Notes: generated by a model from the letters alone, not told the origin. A DNA stretch of 24,576 nt from an uncultured Burkholderiaceae bacterium (GCA_938022295.1 CALIDR010000293.1:1-24576); one strand, 5' to 3'; shown: positions 1-8,156, counted from the stretch's first letter. Program-made: numbers and translations.

Positions 1-83
1 GCGTTGCGAGCGGGCCGGGGTTCGGCCGAGAAGCGCAGCCGCACTTCCTGTACGGCGACAGCGAAGCTGCGGCGAAGGCTCAT
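1..83 (-). CDS. Possible 5' end of the next gene after ydcS (partial, unidentified)
   Basis: An open minus-strand frame begins with ATG at 83 (or in-frame ATG at 119) and runs off the window edge with no stop. From 83 it reads MSLRRSFAVAVQEVRLRF and onward. It lies 74 nt downstream of the ydcS stop on the same strand, where a permease or ATPase gene of the polyamine transporter would be expected. Neither start has a clear ribosome binding site. A 5-bp GC hairpin with loop GAA sits just before the ATG. The fragment is too short to assign to a family, and a chance open frame in GC-rich DNA is a real alternative. Confidence 0.25.
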   Translation of the reverse strand, partial: MSLRRSFAVAVQEVRLRFSAEPRPARN

Positions 84-157
84 GTCGGCCGAAGGCCGGC
101 GTGACGCCGCAGCCAACATCGCAGGCGCAAGATCGGGCCGCGCAGCAGCCAGATGCG

Positions 158-1327
158 TTATCTGCCGCCGAGGATGGCGATGTAGTCGGTGACCCAGCGG
201 TGATAAGGCACGCACCCCGCCGCCTGCGTCTTGCACTGGGTCACCGGCGTGCGCCAGAAGCTGATCTTCTCGAACGCGTCGAAGCCCTGGCGCGCGCAGC
301 CGTCGTCGCCGAGCAGCTTGTTGCCCTTGCACGCCGCGGGCACCGCCGGCACCGAGCCGAACCACGCCGCGAGGTCGCCCTGAAGCTTCGGGTTCAGCGA
401 GTGTTCGAGCCACAGGTAGGCGCAGTTCGGGTGCTTCGCCTCGGCGTGCAGCATCGTGCTGTCGGCCCAGCCGGTGGCGCCCTCGACCGGCACGACGGTG
501 GCGATCGGGCGGTTCTTGCTCTTCAGGATGTTGGCCTGGAACTGCCAGCTCGACGAGGCGACGACGCCCTCGTTGGTGAAGTCGTCGATCTGCACGAAGG
601 CGTCGTGCCAGTACTTGCCGACGATCTTGCGCTGGCCGCGCAGCAGCTCGAGGGCGGCCTTGTACTGATCCTCGTTGAGCTCGTACGGGTCCTTGATGCC
701 CAGGGCCGGGTTCTTCTTCATCAGGTACAGCGCCGCGTCGGCGATGTAGATCGGCCCGTCGAAGGCCTGCACGCGGCCCTTGTTGCTCTTGCCGTCGGGC
801 AGCGTCTGCTCCTCGAAGACGACGCTCCAGCTCGTCGGCGGCTTGTCCTTGAAGACCGTCGTGTTGTACATCAGCACGTTCCAGCCCCACTGGTACGGCA
901 CGCCGTAGTGGGTGTTGTTCTCGTAGTGCCAGGGGGCCTTCTGCAGCCGCGGGTCGATGTTCTTGTAGCTCGGGATCAGGTTGACGTTGATCGGCTGCAC
1001 CTTCTTGCCGCGGATCAGGCGCGTGCTCGCGTCGCCCGACGCGGTGACGAGGTCGAAGCCGCCCTCGTTCATCAGCGCGACCATCTCGTCGGAGGTGCCG
1101 GCCGTCTTCACGTTGACCTTGCAGCCGGTCTTGGCCTCGAAGTCGGTCACCCAGTCGAAGTTCTTGTCGGTCTGGCCGCGTTCGATGTAGCCCGGCCAGG
1201 CGACGATGTCGACGCGGCCTTCGGGTTTGCCGAGCTTCTGCAGCGCGCCCTTCTGGGCCTGCGCGGGCAGCGTCAGCGCCAGTGCGGCAGCCAGACCGAG
1301 CCAATGGAGGGGGAACGAACGCTTCAT
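158..1327 (-). CDS. ydcS: YdcS-type putrescine/spermidine ABC transporter substrate-binding protein
   Basis: This is a 389-aa periplasmic solute-binding protein of the PotD/PotF group that would deliver polyamines to an inner-membrane ABC permease. A signal peptide is visible: MKR, a hydrophobic core (about 9-21), then a likely cleavage after AQA at 22-24. The mature part closely follows the remembered E. coli YdcS sequence, with blocks such as DIVAWPGYIERGQTD, SGDASTRLI, NLPDGKSNKGRVQAFDG-like and a C-terminal end YIAILGGR; length is also close (E. coli about 381). The start is supported by GGAGA about 8 nt upstream. Several paired cysteines near the C-terminus may form disulfides. E. coli YdcS has also been reported to have polyhydroxybutyrate synthase activity, which cannot be judged here. 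It is transcribed away from prkA, and its operon partners lie beyond the left edge. Confidence 0.92.
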   Translation of the reverse strand: MKRSFPLHWLGLAAALALTLPAQAQKGALQKLGKPEGRVDIVAWPGYIERGQTDKNFDWVTDFEAKTGCKVNVKTAGTSDEMVALMNEGGFDLVTASGDASTRLIRGKKVQPINVNLIPSYKNIDPRLQKAPWHYENNTHYGVPYQWGWNVLMYNTTVFKDKPPTSWSVVFEEQTLPDGKSNKGRVQAFDGPIYIADAALYLMKKNPALGIKDPYELNEDQYKAALELLRGQRKIVGKYWHDAFVQIDDFTNEGVVASSSWQFQANILKSKNRPIATVVPVEGATGWADSTMLHAEAKHPNCAYLWLEHSLNPKLQGDLAAWFGSVPAVPAACKGNKLLGDDGCARQGFDAFEKISFWRTPVTQCKTQAAGCVPYHRWVTDYIAILGGR

Positions 1328-1426
1328 GGTGGGGTCTCCGGGTGGGCCAGGATCGCTCGGGCCGTCGACGGCACGGCTGCGCGACGATAGCGACGCCGGA
1401 TGCGCTTGTGAAATTCAATAATCCCG

Positions 1427-1458
1427 CCCCGACCTATCGAAAATTCAGATAGGTGGGG
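1427..1458. promoter_or_regulatory. Long inverted repeat, candidate activator or operator site
   Basis: The arms are CCCC-g-ACCTATC (1427-1438) and GATAGGTGGGG (1448-1458), separated by GAAAATTCA. Eleven of 12 left-arm bases pair, with one bulged G. It lies about 190-225 bp upstream of the start site predicted for the sigma-54 promoter, a distance typical of enhancer sites for NtrC-type activators, and about 100 bp upstream of ydcS. Which of the two divergent genes it serves cannot be told. The sequence does not match the canonical NtrC consensus GCACCA-N4-GGTGC. Confidence 0.55.
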
Positions 1459-1625
1459 TAAATCCTGATAAAAGGTGGGAGGTCAGAGAGGCGTTTGCGG
1501 TGCACGATGGCGCCGCGGGCCACAATGCGGTGCCTCGCCGAAGTGCATCGGGCGTGTCAGCCCAAAGATGGGGCGAAACGTTGACGGGGCATGCACGGGC
1601 GGGTGCCGGCACTGGTGACCGACAG

Positions 1626-1641
1626 GGGCACGGTCCTTGCT
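1626..1641 (+). promoter_or_regulatory. Sigma-54 (RpoN) promoter for the prkA operon
   Basis: The sequence reads G-GGCACG-GTCC-TTGC-T. It matches the consensus TGGCACG-N4-TTGC(A/T) at every position except the first T. The invariant GG (1627-1628) and GC (1639-1640) have the required 10-bp spacing. Transcription would start near 1651, giving a leader of about 210 nt before prkA. The E. coli homologue yeaG-yeaH is known to be controlled by nitrogen starvation through NtrC and sigma-54, which agrees with this site. Confidence 0.7.
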
Positions 1642-1861
1642 GGGACACGGTTCGAAACAGGCGGACGAAGGCCGCTCTGCTCGGACGATGGGCCTGCCCC
1701 CGATCGACGATGCTGGAGACGATGGCGCGCTGAACTGCACATGCTGAAGACCGGAAAGCTCTGATGGCGCCCGGGCCCGTACAGCCGGGACTTCATCAGA
1801 ACTTCCCAGATGCGCGGGTGGTGCGCGGCTGCCCGGGCGTCTTCCGAACCAGGAGGTCCGC

Positions 1862-3784
1862 ATGGACGTGATCAGCAGGCTGAAGGATCGTTACGAGCGC
1901 TTGCGCGAGGAGGAACTCTCCCTCGAGGAGTACCTCGCCGAATGCAAGCGCAACCCGCTGGCGTACGCCACCGCCGCCGAGCGGATGCTCAAGGCGATCG
2001 GCGAGCCGCAGATGGTCGACACGCGCAACGACCCGCGGCTGTCGCGCATCTTCGCCAACAAGGTCATCAAGATCTACCCGGCGTTCGCCGAGTTCTACGG
2101 CATGGAGGACTCGATCGAGCAGGTCGTGTCGTACTTCCGCCACGCCGCGCAGGGGCTCGAGGAGAAGAAGCAGATTCTCTATCTGCTCGGGCCCGTGGGC
2201 GGCGGCAAGAGCAGCATCGCCGAGCGGCTCAAGCACCTCGCCGAGCAGGTGCCGTTCTACGCGATCAAGGGCTCGCCGGTCAACGAGTCGCCGCTCGGGC
2301 TGTTCGACCCGGCCGAGGACGGGCCGATCCTCGAGAAGGAATACGGCATCCCGCAGCGGTATCTGAACCGCATCCTGAGCCCCTGGGCCGTCAAGCGGCT
2401 CGAGGAGTTCGGCGGCGACATCCGCAAGTTCCGCGTCGTCAAGCGCTACCCGTCGATCCTCAAGCAGATCGCGATCGCCAAGACCGAGCCGGGCGACGAG
2501 AACAACCAGGACATCTCCTCGCTCGTCGGCAAGGTCGACATCCGCAAGCTCGAGACCTACGCCCAGGACGACCCCGACGCGTACAGCTACTCCGGCGGCC
2601 TGTGCCTCGCGAACCAGGGCCTGCTCGAGTTCGTCGAGATGTTCAAGGCGCCGATCAAGGTGCTGCACCCGCTGCTGACGGCCACGCAGGAAGGCAACTT
2701 CAAGGGCACCGAGGGGTTCGGCGCGATCCCGTTCGACGGCGTGATCCTCGCCCACAGCAACGAGAGCGAGTGGAAGGCCTTCCGCAACAACAAGAACAAC
2801 GAGGCCTTCCTCGACCGCATCTACATCGTCAAGGTGCCGTACTGCCTGCGCGTCAGCGAAGAGATCAAGATCTACGAGAAGCTGATCCGCCACTCGTCGC
2901 TCGCCGAGGCGACCTGCGCGCCCGGGACGCTCAAGATGATGGCGCAGTTCAGCGTGCTCACGCGGCTGAAGGAGCCCGAGAACAGCTCGATCTTCAGCAA
3001 GATGCTCGTCTACGACGGGGAGAACCTGAAGGACACCGACCCGCGCGCCAAGAGCATCCAGGAGTACCGCGACTACGCCGGCGTCGACGAGGGCATGAGC
3101 GGCATCTCGACGCGCTTCGCGTTCAAGATCCTGTCGAAGGTCTTCAACTTCGACAGCACCGAGGTCGCCGCCAACCCGGTGCACCTGATGTACGTGCTCG
3201 AGCAGCAGATCGAGCGCGAGCAGTTCCCGCCCGAGCTCGAGCAGAAGTACATCGGCTTCATCAAGGAGCAGCTCGCGCCGCGCTACGCCGAGTTCATCGG
3301 CAAGGAGATCCAGACCGCGTACCTCGAGAGCTACAGCGAGTACGGGCAGAACATCTTCGACCGCTACGTCACCTACGCCGACTACTGGATCCAGGACCAC
3401 GAGTACCGCGACACCGACACCGGCGAGGTGTTCGACCGCGCGGCGCTCAACGCCGAGCTCGAAAAGATCGAAAAGCCCGCCGGCATCGCGAACCCGAAGG
3501 ACTTCCGCAACGAGATCGTCAACTTCGTGCTGCGCGCGCGCGCCAACAACCAGGGCAAGAACCCGAACTGGACGAGCTACGAGAAGCTGCGCACCGTGAT
3601 CGAGAAGAAGATGTTCTCGAACACCGAGGAGCTGCTGCCGGTGATCAGCTTCAACGCCAAGGCGAGCGCCGACGAGGCCAAGAAGCACGAGGACTTCGTG
3701 ACCCGCATGGTCGCCAAGGGCTACACGCCCAAGCAGGTGCGGCTGCTGTGCGAGTGGTACCTGCGCGTGCGCAAGTCAAGCTGA
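1862..3784 (+). CDS. prkA: PrkA/YeaG family serine protein kinase (AAA+ type)
   Basis: A 640-aa protein, close to E. coli YeaG (about 644). The N-terminal AAA+ PrkA domain shows a P-loop GPVGGGKS at 110-117, followed by conserved blocks such as GGLCLANQGLLEFVEMFK and a DGVILAHSNESEW stretch. The C-terminal third is the PrkA kinase-type region. Members phosphorylate proteins on serine, and recent work on some homologues also reports AAA+ protease activity. In enterobacteria YeaG acts in nitrogen starvation and stationary-phase survival. The start is set by AGGAGG at 1851-1856, 5 nt before the ATG. It is the first gene of the prkA-yeaH-spoVR operon, 19 nt before yeaH, behind a sigma-54 promoter match at 1626-1641. 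Confidence 0.96.
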   Translation: MDVISRLKDRYERLREEELSLEEYLAECKRNPLAYATAAERMLKAIGEPQMVDTRNDPRLSRIFANKVIKIYPAFAEFYGMEDSIEQVVSYFRHAAQGLEEKKQILYLLGPVGGGKSSIAERLKHLAEQVPFYAIKGSPVNESPLGLFDPAEDGPILEKEYGIPQRYLNRILSPWAVKRLEEFGGDIRKFRVVKRYPSILKQIAIAKTEPGDENNQDISSLVGKVDIRKLETYAQDDPDAYSYSGGLCLANQGLLEFVEMFKAPIKVLHPLLTATQEGNFKGTEGFGAIPFDGVILAHSNESEWKAFRNNKNNEAFLDRIYIVKVPYCLRVSEEIKIYEKLIRHSSLAEATCAPGTLKMMAQFSVLTRLKEPENSSIFSKMLVYDGENLKDTDPRAKSIQEYRDYAGVDEGMSGISTRFAFKILSKVFNFDSTEVAANPVHLMYVLEQQIEREQFPPELEQKYIGFIKEQLAPRYAEFIGKEIQTAYLESYSEYGQNIFDRYVTYADYWIQDHEYRDTDTGEVFDRAALNAELEKIEKPAGIANPKDFRNEIVNFVLRARANNQGKNPNWTSYEKLRTVIEKKMFSNTEELLPVISFNAKASADEAKKHEDFVTRMVAKGYTPKQVRLLCEWYLRVRKSS

Positions 3785-3803
3785 CCGCGCGACGGGGGCA
3801 TCG

Positions 3804-5084
3804 ATGGCTCTGCAATCGATCATCGACCGGCGGCTTGCGGGCAAGAACAAGTCGATCGGCAACCGCGAGCGCTTCCTGCGCCGCTACAAGGACAAGATCC
3901 GCGAGGCGGTCAAGCGCGCCGTCGACGGCCGCGGCATCCGCGACATGGAGCGCGCCGAGGACATCTCGATCCCGAAGAAGGACATCTCCGAGCCGGTGTT
4001 CCACCACGGCCAGGGCGGCGTGCGCGACATCGTGCACCCCGGCAACCGGGAGTACGTCAAGGGCGACCGCATCGAGCGGCCCAAGGGCGGCGGGGGCGGC
4101 GGAAGCGGCAAGGGCCAGGCGAGCGACTCCGGCGAGGGCGAGGACGACTTCGTCTTCACCCTGAGCAAGGAGGAGTTCATGCAGGTCTTCTTCGAGGACC
4201 TGGCGCTGCCGCACCTGGTGCGCACCCAGCTCGCCGAGACGCCGGAGTGGAAGTACCACCGCGCGGGCTTCACGAGCGACGGCACGCCGAACAACCTGCA
4301 CGTCGTGCGGTCGATGCGCGGCGCGATCGGCCGGCGCATCGCGATCGGTTCGGGCAGCCGCCGCGAGCTGCGCGAGATGGAACAGCGCCTGGCCGAGCTG
4401 CAGCGCTTTCCCGACGGGCGCGACGACGAGATCGCCGAACTGAAGGCCGAGATCGAGGCGCTGCGCCGCAGGCTCGAGCGCATCCCCTACCTCGACCCGA
4501 TCGACCTGCGCTTCCGCAACCGGGTGCGCGTGCCGGTGCCGACGAGCAAGGCGGTGATGTTCTGCCTGATGGACGTCTCGGGCTCGATGGACGAGGCGCG
4601 CAAGGACCTCGCCAAGCGCTTCTTCATCCTGCTGTACCTGTTCCTGACCAAGCACTACGAGAAGATCGACATCGTCTTCATCCGCCACCACACGCAGGCG
4701 CAGGAGGTTGACGAGCAGAACTTCTTCCACGCCACCGAGACCGGCGGCACCGTGGTGTCCTCCGCGCTCGTGCTGATGGAGGAGATCGTCAAGGCGCGCT
4801 ACAGCCCGAGCGAGTGGAACATCTACGGCGCGCAGGCCAGCGACGGCGACAACTGGCACCACGACAGCGGCCGCTGCCGTGAGCTGCTGGCGCAGAAGAT
4901 CCTGCCGCTGTGCCGCTACTACGCCTACGTGCAGGTCGCCGAGGAAGAGCAGAACCTGTGGGAGGAGTACACCCAGCTGCTCGCCGGCCACCCGCACTTC
5001 GCGATGCGCAAGGCCACCGAGGCGTCGCAGATCTACCCCGTGTTCCGCGACCTGTTCAAGAAGGAAGGAGCGGCGGCCGCATGA
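3804..5084 (+). CDS. yeaH: YeaH/DUF444 family protein with VWA domain
   Basis: A 426-aa cytoplasmic protein of the UPF0229/YeaH family (E. coli about 427 aa). The N-terminal half is basic and includes a flexible linker of six glycines at 95-100. A charged coiled-coil-like stretch (about 190-235) precedes a von Willebrand A-type domain with the MIDAS motif DVSGS at 257-261, which binds a metal ion. It works with PrkA/YeaG in stress adaptation; the molecular role is not settled. Its ATG lies 19 nt after the prkA stop behind only a weak GGGGG. Its TGA overlaps the spoVR start (ATGA), so translation is probably coupled. Confidence 0.93.
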   Translation: MALQSIIDRRLAGKNKSIGNRERFLRRYKDKIREAVKRAVDGRGIRDMERAEDISIPKKDISEPVFHHGQGGVRDIVHPGNREYVKGDRIERPKGGGGGGSGKGQASDSGEGEDDFVFTLSKEEFMQVFFEDLALPHLVRTQLAETPEWKYHRAGFTSDGTPNNLHVVRSMRGAIGRRIAIGSGSRRELREMEQRLAELQRFPDGRDDEIAELKAEIEALRRRLERIPYLDPIDLRFRNRVRVPVPTSKAVMFCLMDVSGSMDEARKDLAKRFFILLYLFLTKHYEKIDIVFIRHHTQAQEVDEQNFFHATETGGTVVSSALVLMEEIVKARYSPSEWNIYGAQASDGDNWHHDSGRCRELLAQKILPLCRYYAYVQVAEEEQNLWEEYTQLLAGHPHFAMRKATEASQIYPVFRDLFKKEGAAAA

Positions 5085-6637
5085 AGGTCTCGCCCCGCAC
5101 CCTGCTGACGCAGCCGCTGCCGGCGCCCGAGCGCCCGGCCGAGCCGCTGCCGGGCCCGAGCGACTGGTCGTTCGAGCTGATCGAGCAGTACCACGACGTG
5201 ATCCGTCGCACCGCGCAGCGCTTCGGGCTGGACACCTACCCGAACCAGCTCGAGATCATCACCGCCGAGCAGATGATGGACGCCTACGCCAGCGTGGGCA
5301 TGCCCGTCAACTACCGCCACTGGAGCTACGGCAAGGAGTTCATCGCCACCGAGAAGAGCTACAAGCGCGGCCACATGGGCCTGGCGTACGAGATCGTCAT
5401 CAACAGCAACCCCTGCATCAGCTACCTGATGGAGGAGAACACGATGGCGATGCAGGCGCTCGTGATCGCGCACGCCGCCTACGGCCACAACAGCTTCTTC
5501 AAGGGCAACTACCTGTTCCGGATGTGGACCGACGCGTCGTCGATCATCGACTACCTGGTCTACGCGAAGAACTACGTCGCCGAGTGCGAGGAGCGCCACG
5601 GCCTGGACAAGGTCGAGGAGTTCCTCGACTCGTGCCACGCGCTCGCGAACCACGGCGTCGACCGCTACCGCCGCCCGCAGCGCAAGACGCTGGCGCAGGA
5701 GCTCGCCGAGCGCAAGGACCGCGAGGCCTACGCGCAGCAGCAGGTCAACGACCTGTGGCGCACGCTGCCGCGGCGCGCCGAGAAGGAAGGCGCGGCGGCG
5801 CTCAGCAAGCGCTTCCCCGAGGAGCCGCAGGAGAACCTGCTGTACTTCATCGAGAAGAACGCGCCGCTGCTCGAGCCATGGCAGCGCGAGATCGTGCGCA
5901 TCGTGCGCAAGGTGGCGCAGTACTTCTACCCGCAGCGGCAGACGCAGGTGATGAACGAGGGCTGGGCCACGTTCTGGCACTACAAGCTGCTCAACACGAT
6001 GTACGACGACGGCTTCCTGACCGACGGCGTGATGATCGAGTGGCTGAAGTCGCACACCAACGTCATCTACCAGCCGCCGGTGGGGCACCGCGCGTATTCG
6101 GGGATCAACCCGTATGCGCTCGGCTTCGCGATGTACAACGACATCCAGCGCATCTGCGAGGCCCCCACCGACGAGGACCGCCACTGGTTCCCCGACATCG
6201 CCGGCAAGCCGTGGCTGCCGGTGCTCGACGAGGCGATGCGCAACTACAAGGACGAGAGCTTCGTCGGCCAGTACCTGAGCCCGAAGCTGATGCGCGACTT
6301 CCGCCTGTTCGCGATCACCGACGACGAGGACGAGCCCGAGCTCGAGGTCAGCGCGATCCACGACGAGTCGGGCTACCGCCGCGTGCGCGAGATGCTCGCC
6401 CGCCAGTACGACCTCGGCTCGCGCGAGCCGAACATCCAGGTCTGGAACGTCAACCTGCGCGGCGACCGGTCGCTCACGCTGCGCCACACCCAGCACAACG
6501 ACCGGCCGCTGGCCGACAGCGCGCACGAGGTGCTCAAGCACGCCGCGCGGCTGTGGGGCTTCGGCGTGCAGCTCGAAAGCGTCAACGCGCGCGGCGACGT
6601 GACCAAGCGCTGGGCCGTGCCGGCGCCGCCGACCTGA
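5081..6637 (+). CDS. spoVR: SpoVR/YcgB family protein
   Basis: A 518-aa protein starting at the ATG that overlaps the yeaH stop by 4 nt; AAGGAAGGA lies about 11 nt upstream. Length fits the family (E. coli YcgB about 510). Typical blocks are the N-terminal WSFELIEQYHDVI, the SYGKEFIATEKSYKRG region, the central ENLLYFIEKNAP and the NEGWATFWHY segment, whose His and Glu look like conserved polar site residues. SpoVR was named for a role in Bacillus spore cortex formation. In non-sporulating proteobacteria it is a stress protein of unknown activity that travels with prkA and yeaH. The open frame continues upstream of the ATG but overlaps yeaH, so that extension was discarded. Confidence 0.95.
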   Translation: MKVSPRTLLTQPLPAPERPAEPLPGPSDWSFELIEQYHDVIRRTAQRFGLDTYPNQLEIITAEQMMDAYASVGMPVNYRHWSYGKEFIATEKSYKRGHMGLAYEIVINSNPCISYLMEENTMAMQALVIAHAAYGHNSFFKGNYLFRMWTDASSIIDYLVYAKNYVAECEERHGLDKVEEFLDSCHALANHGVDRYRRPQRKTLAQELAERKDREAYAQQQVNDLWRTLPRRAEKEGAAALSKRFPEEPQENLLYFIEKNAPLLEPWQREIVRIVRKVAQYFYPQRQTQVMNEGWATFWHYKLLNTMYDDGFLTDGVMIEWLKSHTNVIYQPPVGHRAYSGINPYALGFAMYNDIQRICEAPTDEDRHWFPDIAGKPWLPVLDEAMRNYKDESFVGQYLSPKLMRDFRLFAITDDEDEPELEVSAIHDESGYRRVREMLARQYDLGSREPNIQVWNVNLRGDRSLTLRHTQHNDRPLADSAHEVLKHAARLWGFGVQLESVNARGDVTKRWAVPAPPT

Positions 6638-6669
6638 CGGGCGGCGCTGGCCGTGCGCCGCGGCCCGCC

Positions 6670-6675
6670 TAGAAT
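6670..6675 (+). promoter_or_regulatory. Candidate -10 box upstream of ppsR
   Basis: TAGAAT lies in the 103-bp gap between spoVR and ppsR, in the context CCTAGAATCG. The same octamer-like context occurs upstream of the dld-type gene on the other strand at 12470-12475. No good -35 is visible 17 nt upstream (CTGGCC). It would give ppsR its own promoter with a leader of about 60 nt. Confidence 0.4.
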
Positions 6676-6682
6676 CGTGCGC

Positions 6683-6706
6683 TGCCGGCGCATCTTCGCG
6701 CCGGCA
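6683..6706 (+). other. Perfect 9-bp hairpin in the ppsR leader
   Basis: The arms TGCCGGCGC (6683-6691) and GCGCCGGCA (6698-6706) enclose the loop ATCTTC. No T-run follows, so it is not a classical terminator. It lies downstream of the candidate -10 box and 34 nt before the ppsR start. It may be a weak spoVR terminator, an operator, or a structured leader element. Confidence 0.45.
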
Positions 6707-6740
6707 CGGGCCCGCCGATGCGGGACACGGGGGCACGACG

Positions 6741-8156
6741 TTGGATGCACCGCACGGTGACGACCTCTCGGCGCTGTCGCCCTGGGCGCCGCAGCTCGCG
6801 CGCACCTTCGTCTCGCTGGCCAGTGACATCGCGATCGTGATGGACGGCGCCGGCGTGATCCGCGACGTCGCCCGCGCGAGCGACGCCGCGGGCGCGATCG
6901 CCGCGGCCGACGTCGGCGGCTGGATCGGCCGGCGCTGGGTCGACACCGTCACCGCCGACACCCGCGCCAAGGTGCAGCAGATGCTCGACGACGCCGGCGC
7001 CACGGGGCTGGCGCGCCGGCGCGAGGTCAACCACGTCGGCGCGGGCGCGCCGATCCCGGTCGCCTACACCGTGATCCGCCTCGGCGGCGGCGGCCCGCTG
7101 CTCGCGGTCGGGCGCGACCTGCGCTCGGTGGCCGCGATCCAGCAGCGTTTCCTCGACGCCCAGCGCGAGCTCGAGCGCGGCTACTGGCGCACCCGCCAGG
7201 CCGAGACGCGCTACCGGCTGCTGTTCCAGGTGGCCACCGACGCCGTCGTCGTCGTCGACGGCGCGTCGCTGCGCGTGCTCGAGTCGAACCCGGCCGCGTC
7301 GCGCCTGTTCGACGTCGGCGCCGACCAGTTGCGCGGGCGCCCTTTCAGCGGCGTCTTCGAGGCGTCGGCACGGCCGGGCGTCGATGAGCTGCTGCGCGCC
7401 GCCGTCGCGTCGGCGCGGCCGGCCGAGCTGCACGCGCCGCTGCGCGACAAGGTCGCCCGCGTGACCGTCAGCGCGACGCCGTTCCGTGGCGAAGACGCCG
7501 TGCGGCTGCTGGTGCGCATGCGCGCCGCCGACGAGCGACCGGCGAGCGACCTCGCGACGACGCTCGCGCGGCTGGTGGACAACGCGCGCGACGGCATCGT
7601 CGTCACCGATCCGGCCGGCGGCGTGCTGCTGGCCAACCCGGCTTTCCTGGCGCTGGCCCGCCTCGGCCACGAGGCCGAGGCGCGCGGCCGTTCGCTCGGC
7701 GACTGGCTCGGCGCCGCGCAAACGGCCGCGCTGCTGCAATCGGTGCGCGCCGACGGCGTCGCGCATCATTCGCGCCTGACGCTAGGCGCCGCCGGCGCGC
7801 CGGGCAGTACCGCGGTCGACGTGACCGCCACGCTGCTCGCCGACGGCGACCAGGAGCGCATCGGGTTCACGCTCCATCCGGCCGCGCCGGTGGCGTCGGC
7901 GGTGTCGCCGCCGGCCGCGCTCGCGGCGGCGATCGAGCGCGTGGCCGGCGAGCTGGGCCACGCGGCGCTGCCGCAGCTCGTGCGCGAGGTGGCGCAGCTG
8001 GCCGAGCGCCACTTCGTCGCGATGGCGGTGCAGCGCGCCGGCGGCGACGCCGCGGCGGCCCGGCTGCTCGGCCTCAGCGTCGACGGCCTGCGGCGCCGGC
8101 GCCGGCGCTGGGGGCGCCGCGCCGCGCCGGCCGAGGATCCGCGGTCCGAGCCGTGA
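6741..8156 (+). CDS. ppsR: PpsR/CrtJ-type photosynthesis transcription regulator
   Basis: A 471-aa protein with the PpsR plan: N-terminal PAS-like domain (about 15-125), a long helical Q-linker with the typical LERGYWRTRQAETRYRLLFQ-like sequence (about 142-165), PAS1 (about 155-265), PAS2 (about 275-385) and a C-terminal Fis-type helix-turn-helix (about 420-458). PpsR proteins repress, and in Rubrivivax also activate, bacteriochlorophyll, carotenoid and antenna genes at TGT-N12-ACA. The start is TTG with GGGGG about 7 nt upstream; no other in-frame start keeps the N-domain. Two oddities stand out. There is no cysteine anywhere, although Rhodobacter PpsR/CrtJ senses redox through cysteines. 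The recognition helix ends in six arginines (451-456), with Asp replacing the usual Asn in the Fis-type GN motif. Its stop overlaps the bphP start, so the phytochrome is probably its partner. A divergent PAS-HTH regulator is the alternative. Confidence 0.85.
   Translation: MDAPHGDDLSALSPWAPQLARTFVSLASDIAIVMDGAGVIRDVARASDAAGAIAAADVGGWIGRRWVDTVTADTRAKVQQMLDDAGATGLARRREVNHVGAGAPIPVAYTVIRLGGGGPLLAVGRDLRSVAAIQQRFLDAQRELERGYWRTRQAETRYRLLFQVATDAVVVVDGASLRVLESNPAASRLFDVGADQLRGRPFSGVFEASARPGVDELLRAAVASARPAELHAPLRDKVARVTVSATPFRGEDAVRLLVRMRAADERPASDLATTLARLVDNARDGIVVTDPAGGVLLANPAFLALARLGHEAEARGRSLGDWLGAAQTAALLQSVRADGVAHHSRLTLGAAGAPGSTAVDVTATLLADGDQERIGFTLHPAAPVASAVSPPAALAAAIERVAGELGHAALPQLVREVAQLAERHFVAMAVQRAGGDAAAARLLGLSVDGLRRRRRRWGRRAAPAEDPRSEP

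Larger units (their letters stand above)
1328..1861. other. 534-bp intergenic region between divergent ydcS and prkA
   Basis: No convincing gene is present; the short open frames here have Arg/Pro/Ala-rich translations typical of GC-rich shadow frames. The left third (about 1405-1480) is clearly more AT-rich than its surroundings and holds a long inverted repeat. The centre holds a sigma-54 promoter match on the plus strand. The 3' end carries the prkA ribosome binding site AGGAGG (1851-1856). If the sigma-54 promoter is used, about 210 nt of untranslated leader precede prkA. On the minus strand a weak sigma-70-like pair for ydcS (TTCGAT, 17 nt, TTGAAT) overlaps the inverted repeat. Confidence 0.7.

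Noticed and set aside
101..1390. A 429-aa plus-strand open frame opposite ydcS
   Set aside because: It is antisense to a clear YdcS homologue; the translation is rich in Arg, Ala, Val and Leu with no domain pattern, typical of GC-rich shadow frames.
1500..1733. A 77-aa open frame in the ydcS-prkA gap
   Set aside because: It has no ribosome binding site and unnatural composition, and it spans the sigma-54 promoter match.
1796..3688. A 630-aa minus-strand frame opposite prkA
   Set aside because: It is composed almost wholly of short Leu/Val/Asp/Arg repeats mirrored from the prkA codons, with no motif. prkA itself is unambiguous.
6638..6740. PpsR-binding site (TGT-N12-ACA) for autoregulation of ppsR-bphP
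   Set aside because: No TGT occurs in this gap, and none was seen by eye in the gap at 12437-12528 either.
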